Shown in pieces: positions 1 through 12,700 of a stretch of 64,000 nucleotides of DNA. The notes under the pieces are model-generated. The model made no database searches, had not been told where the DNA came from, and saw nothing but the letters and a program-made list of their open reading frames with translations. Positions within the stretch are counted from its first letter, which is position 1; every line of letters begins with the position of its first letter. A program made the position numbers and the translations under genes. The DNA comes from Asterias amurensis (lineage: Eukaryota; Echinodermata; Asteroidea; Forcipulatida; Asteriidae). Where the stretch lies: assembly GCF_032118995.1 (NCBI RefSeq), contig NC_092668.1:15045501-15109500 (forward strand). Reading direction: 5' to 3'.

Positions 1-280
1 AGCTGTTTGTTTAAGGTCTCAACCTTTGAGAAATTGATGCAACTTGGGGAAGTGTTCAAACTTTGTAATAAGGAGTCTTGTCAAAATGACCTGAGGCCCA
101 TATTGAACCTGAAACAAAACACCTTGCCTGGTGCATGTTTCCTAGCATCATATAATCTTCAATGTTTAATGTAATGTCAATTAATACCTTCAGCTCCTCT
201 GGGTTATTTTTCACATGAGTGTGCGCCTTTTTGTGGCTGATTTTTAAACACCCTTGATGTTTTGCTTGATTCTTCCACAG

Positions 281-2432
281 CCATCTTTGCCCACTCTGTG
301 TTTCTTCAGCGTTCCTAGTGGTAAGGAATGCTGTGCTAAAGATGGGAGTTTCTACAATGAAGAAGAGGCTTCCTTTGTTATCTACTTGATTGATGTATTG
401 ATGTCATTGGGAGTTGAAGCTGGAGATGTTGGAGTTATAACGCTGTATAAAGCCCAGACAATGAAGATTAGCATGATGCTACAGGACAGCAAGTAAGAAA
501 GTATATTATAGCAGACAAATTGTGCAATACACTCACTTGGTGCTAGCATTAATCACCAACCTAACTGCAATGGTGCAATGTTTTGCGTTTTCTTATATCT
601 TATATGTACTTGTGCATGTTATCAAGAAGCGCATGGTCAAAGTAACACACATTAAATTTTAAGAGATGTACTATCCTAAGTTTTTTGCGAAGCTTAGACG
701 ATCATTGAGCTAAGAATTACCTGTGTTTCAGATCTTTAAGAGAAACACATCAATTAATTATTCATATATCTTATTGGAGCTATAATGAAAGCTTCTCTTC
801 CTAAACCCAATCTTCTTTAGGCTTGCTAATCAGAAAGGTATCAAAGCAATCCAGATCTCTACAGTGGATGCGTTTCAGGGAGGAGAGAAAAGTGTCATCA
901 TCTTGTCTTGTGTCCGGACTGACTATATGGGTTTTGCAGACTCAGATAAGTAAGGAACCACTTTGTAAATAATAATATTTATGAATTTCTTTGTTTGTGA
1001 TGATGTTAACCCTCTGAATACCAAAGAGCACTATCTTTTTCATACCCTATCATACTTTCATCGTTTTTTCATAAAAGGAGGACCAATGTGGCTCTGACGA
1101 GATCTAAAAACCACCTGTTTATTGTTGGAAATCTTCGGATGTTGTTGGCTAACAACCTGTGGAGCCAAGTCATCAATCTGTGTAAAGGTAAATCAGTAAC
1201 AAAATTAACAGGCTTTTTAAAATGAAATAAGTTGTTCAATCTGAAATCACACTAATATTAAATGTACCAATTCTCACGGAAATATTTCATTCTGAGACAC
1301 TGTCAAAGTCGAGAAGATAGCTTTTGAAGACCATTTCACTTCTCACACATAATCCCTAATGCAATATACAGAATGTTTTTCTGAAATGTTTTTGTGTATA
1401 ATCCATCTGAGTTTGTTTGTTTGTTTGTTTGTTTGTTTGTTTGTTTTATTTCCATTTGTACAACAAAAAATACAACAATGATGATTTCAAGTATATAAAT
1501 ACTGTTATAAATTTAAATTAAGTACAAATGGGGGTTGCAGCCGGAGGAGGTAAGACCCTCCTGTAGTGGAGCACCCGAACTTCTATAAAAAATATTGAGT
1601 CCATTCCTCTACAAGTTTTATTATAGATGGTGTAACTATTATTTGTTGTATATAATATTAGATGCAGAAAATGGCATTCAAACATCAAAAGGTTTTGTCA
1701 AGGAGTGGACACCGAAGCTTGAAGAACTACAAAAGCTGGGGGAGGAGACTAAGCGCCAGAAACGAGGACAGAGAAGTAAGGCTAGTCAAGAAACATCAAC
1801 AGAACTTGAAGAAGTTGAGAAGGAGACTAGTTGCCAAACAGCAGGGATGATCAGCAAAGACCCTCAAGGACAAACATTCAGTAACAAGTGTAAGTGTAAA
1901 GACAAATTCTGATTATTCCCTCCCCATCTACCAATGAGGTTTATGTATATTTGCTTATTTGTTTTCCTGCTGTCTGTCTGTATGTCTGTAAGCAGGATAG
2001 CTCAAAAGTGGGTGTCGTGGCCGAGAAATCAAGCCAGCAAGACTCAATCTCTGTGTTGCTGATCAGCAGATTGTTTTCTGATTTTTTAATTTTATTCAGG
2101 GATTTGATTTGTCATATAATATAAGCGCTTTGAAAATTAAATGTTTACTTTGTCTTCTAGGCCTTCTTGAAACATCGGAGCTACCCCACCTGCCGATGGA
2201 GTCATCCCTTCACAATGAAAGCCCAAGCTTCTTTCCGTTTTATGAAGTGGAGGATTCCGTTCTAAAGGACAGCAAACTTGAGGAGTCACAAGTTGGTGTG
2301 AGTGCATTGTGCAACATCAGCCCAAGCTACTCCCCCCTCTCAGGAGTGGAAGAGTCCGAGTCTGAGGATAGCTTCATGAAGGAACATCCTCCATGTTTTG
2401 ACATTGGAGGGTTGGAGGACATCTTAGAATAG
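281..2432 (+). CDS. ZGRF1-like superfamily 1 DNA helicase, C-terminal five exons (5' part outside window)
   Basis: Exons read as 281-492, 821-949, 1078-1187, 1662-1889 and 2161-2432. All introns are GT-AG and the phases agree, giving 316 residues and a TAG stop. The first two exons carry the end of a UPF1/AAA_12-type helicase core: an ITLYKAQ segment, then VDAFQGGEKSVI and, across the next junction, NVALTRSKNHLFIVGN. These correspond to SF1 motifs V and VI, with the VI arginine present. The stretch after motif VI (LWSQVINLCKG, then a charged segment) resembles the end of vertebrate ZGRF1, a 5'-3' DNA helicase acting in recombination and crosslink repair. The last exon is acidic and serine-rich without a recognised domain. 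The helicase call is firm; the ZGRF1 assignment is by memory of that C-terminus, and another SF1B helicase such as a SEN1 or ZNFX1 relative is possible. Bases 1-280 appear to be intron. Confidence 0.78.
1411..1446. repeat. (GTTT)n microsatellite
   Basis: About nine GTTT units in the fourth visible intron of the helicase gene. Confidence 0.9.
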
Positions 2433-2681
2433 CATCTGAATAATTCATGACATTGGTTAAATATTCAAAATAGCTAGTTATTCATTTTTAAGAGTTCTGC
2501 AGTTTTCAAAAAGTTTTAGGAATGAAAATTGTTTTTGAGGGATATAATATGAGGGGAAAAACACAAAACCTTAGCCCTTATTGGGCCGCTGATATGAAGA
2601 CATATTAAAACTCTAACCAAGAGGTTAGTAATGATAATTCTTTTTCTGTTCATGCCCTGTGGGGAAAACCCTAGGTTACTG

Positions 2682-2754
2682 TTTTGGGATTTGAAGCCAA
2701 GGCTCTTCATTGTAGAGAAGATATCTTAACCGTTAGACCATCAAACTAATTGCC
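2682..2754 (-). mobile_element. tRNA-derived SINE head, degraded
   Basis: On the minus strand the block reads like a tRNA: an A-box-like TGGTCTAACGGTTAAG and, about 40 bases on, a B-box-like GCTTCAAATCCC. The arms do not fold into a complete cloverleaf, so a SINE head or tRNA relic fits better than a functional tRNA. Confidence 0.5.
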
Positions 2755-4139
2755 TAGTAACAAGAGGCCAGCTGGGATCCTGTTGTTAGCAACGGACACT
2801 GCTACGAGTGATTAAAGTATAATTGCATACTAAGTGTTTTCCATTGCATTTCATTTTGTATATATTTCTTCGCATTTTGGGGGAACGTTTGTGGTTACAT
2901 TTATATGTGAACTGAGGATCACAAATATTGTTTCTAGTTTTACTGTTAACTGATGTGTGATAAGCAATAGTCAATGCCGGGATAAGTAAAACACAGCTGG
3001 GTGGAAACCCACAACGTCCGCAAAAAGCAGATTGGTATCCAAATTTATATCATCAACAACATTGTTTGGAGCACATCCACTAGTAATTTGATTCTAATTG
3101 GCCTCTTGTACCGGACATGTTCGAATCCCACCAGGTTTTTTTTTTTTTTTGGGGGGGGGTTGTTATTGTATACTTTCATGTTTTATAATTAATGCATAAT
3201 TATTCACGGATTAAATATTTAAGTTACACCTTGATGTATAGAATTTACAGTTTATTGTTAAACTTGAAAGATATTAAAATTTGCAAGGCCAGTGCTCTGG
3301 GTTGTCTAAAACAATTTATTGACTTTTATAATGGGCTAGTCCAAGGTTAACAGGCCACAAGAATCAATAATAAGGTTTCTCAAAATCCCCCCCCCCCCCA
3401 GTTACTCTCTTTGCCCCTATGCTCCTGCATGCAACGGCACCTACCCGTATCACCAAACCATTGCAATACCCCCAGCTTGAGAAAAAGATTCTTTTAGCTG
3501 TACAAATTTGCATCAACAATAAATATTTGGCACCTTAAATTTAAGCTTGCCTCTATCACCCCCCCCCCCCCCCCCCCACTCGCCCCATAAGTTTCTCACA
3601 GCCCAAAAAACAATTTCCACAGTCCAACGTTTGTTGAACAGGTAAGCGAGAACCAGCGTAAGCACACAATTCATAGTGTGTTATGCTTTTGTATTTTACT
3701 TTACTTGTTTTGCCATACTTTGTTATAATCGATGACTAACAAATTCCATTCAGAATAACTAGCATCTTTAAAACACGCCCCCCCCCATTAAGCAAATACA
3801 ACGCCCCCTCCTTTTCGCCCTTGCCTCTCTGATGCGATACATTTTTCTATGACACGGCAAGTGGCTTGCAGCTTTTCGCTACACTGCCCTCTACAGTCGT
3901 ACGATACGCAATTGACTACACACCGTAGCCATCCTCTTCTGATTGCCTTGTGGAGTCGAAACGCTGGACTTCTTCAAATCTCCAATTTCCTCCGGATTTT
4001 ATCCAACTTTACAGAGTATTAAAGGTAATTTTCCTGTAAGTCTACATCATTCGATGACTCTCATTTAAGTAGTGTAGGTGTCAATGTGTTAATAACGTCA
4101 TATTGTAGATTTTTGAGGGATATTTTGGGACAGATTGGG

Positions 4140-4340
4140 TAGGCATTTTATATTCACAGGTATGCGGTACGTGAAACCACCTGTGTGTGGTCGCCGCTGG
4201 TGGCCGCCGTGTACTCGACGCATTGCCCCCCGGGGCCTTGGTAATCGATTGGTCCAAACATCGGTCCAAAAGACTCAACTCAAGAGCTGGACGCGAACTT
4301 TGGGCTGCCACTTTAGCCAACCTTGTGCTGGGGAAATGTA
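4140..4340. other. GC-rich island of unknown role
   Basis: This 200-bp block is markedly richer in G, C and CpG than its flanks. Overlapping frames are open on both strands, but none gives a recognisable protein. It could be promoter-proximal DNA, a relic exon or an inserted repeat. Confidence 0.3.
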
Positions 4341-5364
4341 TGTATCCTGCCACCACTTTTTCATTCGCTGTGACATGGTAATTGAAAATGAATTGTATTT
4401 AACAAAAGTGGTGCCAGGATCAGGAATGAGTAGCTTAATTTGATTTGGTGGGTGTTCAAAATCAAAATAGTGGTATAACACTTCTTCTGTATTTGACTGC
4501 CACTTTCATTCATTATGTCTGTTACAGTTATGAAATAGGAATTTGTATCCCCAAAAAGTCAAATCGTAAATGATTCTTTTGTTTTGTAATTTTGTTTTAA
4601 ATTTAGCTTTTATAATGAAATTGGAGAAAAAGTGGCAGTCAATACTGACAGTTTTCCCAATGCCTATTATGTTTATTAATAAAAATTGATAAATAAAAAA
4701 GTTCAAATTAATTCTACATTGATGCATGCTACCAAAAGTACTATATAAGTGCATACTGTCAGTACTGTGCTAATCACTTAAAATATTGTAATTCAAGTTT
4801 CAAAATAACGCTCCTCCATGTTGAAACTTTGAATGACATGCATCCTCTCTGCCATTTTGGGATTCAATGCTTGATTTAAACATAAAGCTGAGGCCTAATC
4901 TACAGATTTTGCCTCCAAGTTGGTGTTTGTTGGCAATGTTCTTACATATGTAGTTCAACTTTATGTGTTGCACAAGTCTATCTAACATATAATGTACATT
5001 TAATTTGTACATCTTTACATTAAAATTGATTGCACCTGTTTACATATGAAGTATTATTTATTTGCAAAATAATATTTGATGCATGACAATGCACTAATTT
5101 GTGGACAGACTGAAGCTCTTTCCGTGTGACTTTGTCACCTTATTGTGATCTGAATGTAAATTATTCACCAACTGCAACTGTACATGTACGTACCTTCATC
5201 CATGCTGCAACAAACTCACATTATTTGAAGTACAAAGGTCATCCATTACTATCTACTGTATTGTGTACTTTGCGATCACACCCATCGTTATTAGCGCAAC
5301 CTTTGTAACATCATATTCAGGCAAGCCCACTCGTATTTCTGTGTAAATATTCAGTGTCAACAGT

Positions 5365-5703
5365 ATGGTCACTGACTGGTCTGGGGCAGGTTGGTCACTA
5401 ACTGGTCTGGGGCAGGTTGGTTACTGCCTGGTCTGGGGCAGGTTATCTTCCTAATGGTCACTGACTGGTCTAGGGCAGATTGGTCACTGACTGGTCTGGG
5501 GCAGGTTGGTCACTGACTGGCCTGGGGCAGGTTAGTCACTGCCTGGTCTGGGGCAGGTTATCTTCCTAATGGTCACTGACTGGTCTGGGGCAGGTTGGTC
5601 ACTGTCTGGGGCAGGTTGGTCACTGACTGGTCTGGGGTAGGTTGGTCACTGACTGGTCCGGGGCAAGTAACTTTCCTAAGTATGGTCACTGACTGGTCCA
5701 AGG
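5365..5703. repeat. 26-bp minisatellite
   Basis: Roughly a dozen units of about 26 bp built on GGTCACTGACTGGTCTGGGG with point differences. Some are separated by a spacer (TTATCTTCCTAATGGTCAC) that itself recurs, suggesting a longer compound unit. An open frame crosses it but is only the repeat in translation. Confidence 0.85.
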
Positions 5704-8700
5704 CCCCCTGAAGTCTCTTTGGTGGTACTGCATGGAAAAGTTTGGACTTTCTTCCCTGCACCCCTTTGTGTTGATGTGCAGGGAATGTGTACCAAGGGGG
5801 ATGTGTACCCAGTAGGCACGGATTAGTGTTGGTGCAAAGTTATTTATGTGTAATTCACCCAGTCTGCAGAAATAAGTGTGGATGTGCAGGGTATGTGTAC
5901 CCAAATTGATGGAAGTTTCAACAAAGTAAGTAATAAGGAATATGGTAACTAAAAGGTTCCCTTATCAAACGCAAACCTTCAGGTTTACATTTGCCCTACT
6001 TAGTATGCAATTTTGGGGGTTTTGCTTCGTGGTTTTCCCTCTGCTTAATTTGAACATATTCATAATCTGATAAGAAGTCTGACTCATGGCAGATAACAAC
6101 ATCTATACCACCCACATCAAAATTATAACACTTCCGTCTCCACAACGAATAATTTCTTGACTCCCATTCAAAACCATCACACAAAAATGTAACCTTCAAT
6201 TTTGATTTATGCCAGGTTTGGGCATTTTGGCATGTGTGGGGCTGCAAGATTAAAGTAACGCATGAAAGCCCATGGACTGAAGGGGCTGATGTTTTTATTA
6301 TTTGTATCACGTACAGCGTAGTAAGCATCTGAAGGATTTCATTTTGAGTAAAACCAGTGGAGCCCATCCTTTTTCTAAACAGTATGCATGTAGCTCTCAA
6401 AGCTTGTATTTCATATACATCGTAAGGTAACGTGTATCACAATTGAGGGTGGCTATTTTGGTAAAGTTGTTATAGTTTGGAATGCTAGATTGTCCCCCTT
6501 TAGACGGAAATTGCAAAATGTAAATGTTCTGTAACATTTACAGGCCTCGAATTGACTCACCGCACCCACAGCAATTGCTGTGGTGTGGTGCCCTTTGCAA
6601 TGTTTCAATTTCACAATTTCCTCATAAAAGTGCCCCTTTATCAGAGAGAAATTGCCGTTGAAAGATCAAAGTTCAAAGCCTGCATGGAGTATACAGAGTC
6701 AAAACAATGTGGATGTATTGAATGCTCCATTTGTAAAATTTGAGTAGAATGCTATCAGTTACATATAAAATCATATGAAACGTATGCGTCATTCCATATT
6801 GTTCCAACTGTGGCTGTCTTGACCTCGAAGTAATGAAAATATCATCTGCTATTTTGTTTTTTCTAGGTCTCACTCTTGCCATGCATGCGTGACGATTTCT
6901 AATATTTGTTTCAGAGTGAAGTTTACGCCTGAGTTACCTCACAGACGGGAACAATTTCTGTCTTAATTATATTGAATTTTGTCGGAAAACATAAGTAGAG
7001 ACAATTCCTGTTGCAAATACTGTACTGCTATCCATGGTACAACAAGAAAATTATATTTATTGTACCTTACCTACATATTTGAAGAAAACAAGATTACTTG
7101 AACCTTTTTGAATGTTTAACAATACCAATGAATTAAGTAAGTAAGTAATTAAGTTTTGAAAACAAGGTCTAAACGGAGTTAGCCTCGTATTAAGCACTCA
7201 CAAATGTTGTGTTCCGGAGTCTTTTTAACTTCTAGATCTAAAGGAAAGAGAACACTCATTTTTGACAAGAACAGAAGCCTGGCATTTATGTAGAACTTGC
7301 ACTGACTTCCTGGCGAGGTTAGTTGAGTCATTGCATGAAAGCTAATCCATGTCAATGAAGTTGATCTATGTATAGTACACAACTATAAAATCGTTTTTGA
7401 AATGTTCTTATAAATACTGTAGATTGTATTTAAATAATAATTGACCAATTGGAAGCAACTAGGGCATTGGCCAATACCTTCTTGAATGATTCTATGCCAT
7501 CACACATTGTAATATAAAACCCAATATCTGCCTGAAGGAATGACCCCATGCAAGGTGTGTACACCTGATTGTCCTTATGAAACGCTTTACTCGGTAGAGG
7601 TTGACAGCTGAGACGACTTTTCCTGCCCAGAATTATGAGCAGGGTAAATCTGTAGTCGCGGTGAAAAACAGAAAACAGTTTATTGGAAAATAACGGGCGG
7701 AAGACGTCCCTTGGATGTACAATTGGCAAACAGGAAGTACAAAAAACTTGCTGAGGTTTTTGAACTAACCAGTGATTGTGAAGGTATAGTCCTGTAGGTG
7801 GGTGTGTACGTGTGCAAAAGTGGGACAAGTTATGTTTTAGTTTGTTTTGATAATAATATTCCAGTTGATGTAACTGATAGCTTTGTAGTATATTAATTGA
7901 AAACTTACTGTTTTTTAAAGTATTAATGTACTAGAAGCACTGTGTGAATAAAAGTAGACTTGTCCCAGTTGAATGACTAGTATTGAAATCAACTCCAGTA
8001 ATATCTGGTACCTAGTTCATTGTATTAAAGCAATCATGGTACCATAGATGGTAATAATATTGAATAATGCATGTGAGTTCATTGTGGAGGATGATATTTG
8101 TTAGCAGTACTAGTGATTGAACCTTCGTATGGTTGCTTTATAGATTTCATTTAGTTACATTGACTGATATGACAATGACAATTGACTTGATTTTTACTTT
8201 GAACTTTGGAGTCTGTGCTTGGTGCTTGCAGAGTGGATGATGTTCACGCCCATACAACAAACAGCGATGCTGCATACAACTGACATTATAGTTCTATTCA
8301 GTTCAAAGTAAACCCTGCAGTTAGCGTAGATAACCTACAGAGATGGTTCTGTTCCGAGTGATTAATGTGTCAGGTTGTCATTTATTGACCTAGGGTGTTA
8401 AACTTACAAGTTGCAGGTGTTAATGATTGTTTGTCTTATAACACTCAGCCAAATATAAAATAAAAGTATAGAACACTTAAGACGAGTATCAGTTAGCTTA
8501 CTGCATGTACCAGCACTTTGTTAGCTTTACAATCATGGATGTACATAAATGATAACTAGTATTTCATACTGGTATGTTTATTTGGCAGTGTGTTAGTAAA
8601 GTATGCGCATAATGCTCTGTACTTTTGCATAAATTCTCAACAACATGTGTTCTTTGTATCTTAACCCTGATACATTTACTGGCATTTGTATGACTGATAA

Positions 8701-9283
8701 TTGACATTCACTCTATCTACTGAATGTATGTGAATGAGATAAATTAATAAGCTGAACCTTACACCATGTACACTGGGTAATGTTACATGTGTTTTGAATT
8801 ACGTAGCCTTATCAAATGCGTTTGCTCATTTAGGCATACATGTACTGATTATGTATTCACCAGCTTTCAGCCAATTTAAAGACAAGTAATATTCAAGATG
8901 TGATAACGTCACCACTTGAGTCTCACGAGATTCACATCTAGAATTCAGACAGCATCTGTTTTTCACTAATATCAGCTTTCAAATTAGGTCGTTACTAATC
9001 TTTGAATGCATACACTGTTGCTAGGAGACAAGGGCTTGTAAGTTGGGCGTTTTTCATTAAGATCGGATAGAAATCAACAAGGACTAGTCATTCATGATGT
9101 GTAGGGTCCATGAGGCAAAACTCTGTCGGTCGGGAACAGCTGAGATTTGTCTATTTTTCTCTAAACCTAAAATGAGGACGTAAAACCCTTTTCATATGAC
9201 AGCAATTTAGCAGGGGTCCCATGCTTTATTTAAGCATAGACTGTCCAAGGTTTAACATGGTCCCTTGTGAAATCATGTTAAAT

Positions 9284-9417
9284 TTGCTGTCCTTTATTGA
9301 CAAACATTATTATCCTTTTACTTGAGGTGCAATGTCGTCACCATGCTAAGTTGCCGTCCTTTATTGACAAACATTATTATCCTTTTACTTGAGGTGCAAT
9401 GTCGTCACCATGCTAAA
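9284..9417. repeat. 67-bp tandem duplication, two copies
   Basis: Copies at 9284-9350 and 9351-9417 are almost identical, each starting TTGC(T/C)GTCCTTTATTGAC and ending near CACCATGCTAA. Confidence 0.9.
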
Positions 9418-9627
9418 TTTAAGCAAGGGCCCCTTGCTAAATTGATGTCGAGTTTAAATTTGATGTTGCAGGATAGATTGATATTGCCAGGTGGATGTTT
9501 TATGTTTTGTACTTGAACAGTTCAAGTGTAGGGGGGTTTTGGAAGTGTTTGTTGTAAACAGAGCAGCCAGCATATTCAGTCAAACACACTCTGTGTAATT
9601 GGTTAAATATCAAGGGTTAAAAAATGA

Positions 9628-9718
9628 CTTTAGCGAGATTTGAACCAACAACCTCTATATTATTTACCAGTGCTCAAACAACTTGAGCTAATTATCTAGC
9701 ATGTCTAGGGGTTAGCAG
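9628..9718 (-). mobile_element. tRNA-derived SINE head
   Basis: On the minus strand an A-box-like TAGCTCAAGTTG is followed by a B-box-like GTTGGTTCAAATCTCGC at tRNA spacing. The stems are imperfect and no terminator or intact acceptor stem is seen, so it is read as a SINE copy. Confidence 0.6.
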
Positions 9719-12700
9719 TCTCCATATTATTTTTGTATCTTTCAATCCCAAATTAATTGGTAATTATGTCAGAATCAGAAACCATTTCAGAAGCTAATAA
9801 TGAACATAATTGAAATTCATAATTAATGGCTATTGTGACGAATACTCGGCCATCAAAGAACATTATTCTCTTTGCCAAAGGTTATTAAGTTGTTTTTCAG
9901 TCGTGTCAACAAAGCTGTCCGTATTTCCAGCAGGTTTTTTTTTCGAACAAAGACCGGTTTGAGGAATAATTTGTGTCCTCCCTTTAAAGTTTAAATTTCC
10001 TGAATCTGCTTTCCTTCCGCCTACCTGTTTTTAAGTGATTATACAGGTTTACATTTCCTTGATAGTAGTAGTAGCGGCTCAACCTGAAAGTGAAATGCCA
10101 CCCTAGTGAACATATAAGATTTCATATCCATATTGTACATATAGACAGACTAGAGGCTTATGATGGAAACTAAAATGTAAACTGGATATGTCTATAATGT
10201 CAGTACTGTGTGCTTGAGTAACCAACCTTTGCAATGTCTGCAACTAACAGCCAATTTCCTTCCAAGGGTTTTGAAGTATGAAAGATAACAATGTAAGAAG
10301 AGTAACATGTGTACAGCATGACAACCTGCGTGGCTGATGTCTGGCATTATGCATGAGACACAGCAGTTGAAATGGAACTTCTTATGTGTATGATTAGATT
10401 GATTAGTTATAAATGTCTGCAGCTTACCAACAACAAGTTTATACAATAACAAGATATCGCATAGACTTTGAGGTTTGGCTAGTTTTCCTGGATTTAAGCT
10501 GATTTCCGTTTTGGGATTTAGAAGGTCATATAACGTCCTGGAACCCTGGAGCTTGTCCTTGACAATGTCCTGTCATTAGGGTCTTAGTAGAGTGAACATC
10601 ATTGAATCTAAAGAGTAGGGTTTTCATAATGTTCGACAAATAACAGTTAATTATATCTCAGTTATCAAGCTTTGTTTTGCAAACAGTTGTTACAAAGAAC
10701 TCTTCAACGTTAAAAATATTCAAGATCATTCTTCATGACCATTCAAAATGTAGAGAGAAAACAATTAAAACAAAAGAAAAGAAAAGGAAAGGTTTTGTTA
10801 TTCTGCAAAAAATGTACCCATCGACTGTTCCATGTAGTTTTGTAAAATGTACACCACTATTTGATATGTTGTATGATCACAAAGAGATGTTGAGTGTAAA
10901 CATACACATGGACAAAAACACATTGTATCACCGAGACCTTTACCCCTGGAGGAAAGGCACAATAAAGTGAGTTTAAGAAAGTTATCAAGATCAAGCACTT
11001 TTATCGCAGTCATTTTTGTGGTTGGCATAATACATTTACTCATAGCACAATACTCATAGTCCATGTAGGCCTACATTTAACTGTTCTTCTCTTTCTAAAG
11101 TGTTTTGAAGTGAAGCAGAACCACCATAGTAAGGTGACTCAATATGAATAATTTAATTTGACCTAACAAGGCCTTGGCATACCTTGACATTCTACCTATT
11201 CAATAAATGGGTTTGTACCCCAAACAAAATGGGTATAATACTTTCACTCACTACACCCTGTACAAGGTAAGTAGGAGTAGGCGTGTTTGCTAGAATGGTG
11301 TGCGTGTATAAATCCTGCCCTGTAGTATTTGTGTATGAAGTATTTTTGTGGCTGAGTGGGAGGAAACACCGACCACGTTGATAAAGACTGTCTAAAGAGA
11401 TTAGAATCTTAAATTAGTCTTTCATTCATTGACACAAATAAACCAAATATTTTCTTGTTTATTAGTGATGTAGAGTTGTGTACTATTATTGGAGCATAAA
11501 TTTGTACCATGTAAAGAACACTAACAATGTATTGCTTTTTCTCCATATAAGCTGTGTATAAAACAGGTGGGCCTACATGTAGTTATTTCCTGTGTGACCG
11601 CTATTCATAATGTAATAAACACTAAGCCCTAAAGTATGTATGTTACTTCTTTACACAGCTTGTCCACATGATTGTTAAACAAACTGATATGGATTTAATG
11701 CAATATTGATATTAGCATATTTTAAGTAAACCTTTGTACCATTCTCTACAGTCTGAAACTTCCTTTAAAATAGATGGCTAGAATCGGTTACATTATTAGA
11801 CAAATTGGCAAACATTTTTTAGCTGAAAAGTTTGTGTTATTTCTAGAAATATGCTTATGTTAGAGTGTGAGTTTTTAAAGACTGAAACGCTTTCAAGCGC
11901 TAGAAGTTTACTTGAAGGATTTTGAGCCTAGTAATTGACACTTAGTAACCTTTGAATTAGAGTTAGTTTAGTGAGTTTAGTCCTTATGGATGTACTCCTT
12001 TAACCTTTGGCCTAGAGAGTGACACATAGTAGCAGGATGAGGAAATAAGACTCTATGTAGACACTGCCTTGAATTTCCTGTCTCTATGGCAACCAGGCAA
12101 AGTTAGGTTAAATCAACCCTGAAGGGGTGAAGGCTGAGGTTACCGGCTGATGAGTGGGCACCGGCCGCCGGCAGCCCATCCTTTTTTGGAATTGACTTTT
12201 GTAGTGATTGTGAGCATTGTGGTGTTTGCTGTATTACTTTAGAGATAGTCATCCAGTACTGGTTGAGAGGAGGAACTACACACATAGTGGTAAGCTTGGC
12301 AGGATTTAGTTATACTTTAGTTTCTAATCTACTTCCCTGTATTTAATGAAAACAGGCAAGTTATAGTAGAATTATTTCACTTAGTCTGTGCATGTAAACA
12401 AATAGATTACTCACTGCTCATAGTTAATATTTCTGGAATTGATTAACTTCATAAAGGTTTGCCAAATGAAGACACCCGGTTTTCCATGTATAATGTGTAT
12501 TTTGTGGACTGGCAAAACATTTGGTTTGGTTGTGAGCACTTGGTTGTGAGACTATTGTTTTAATGTAATTTTGATGAGTACCTTCTACTTACTACATTTA
12601 TAATCCTATGTTACACATTATGTACTAATAAAGCCTTTTCAGTGTTTAGGTCTATGTTAAACTCAAGGCAGCTTGATCAGGGTAATTACATAGATATCAA

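Noticed and set aside
3080-3160. tRNA gene suggested by GTTCGAATCC followed by a T run
   Set aside because: The T-stem does not pair (ACATG against CCCAC) and no A-box is found at tRNA distance upstream.
4081-4443. Coding gene on either strand in the GC-rich island
   Set aside because: Frames are open only because of base composition; no recognisable motif or convincing splice sites.
5365-5703. CRISPR-like direct repeats
   Set aside because: Units are contiguous or share one recurring spacer, without unique spacers; the DNA is eukaryotic.
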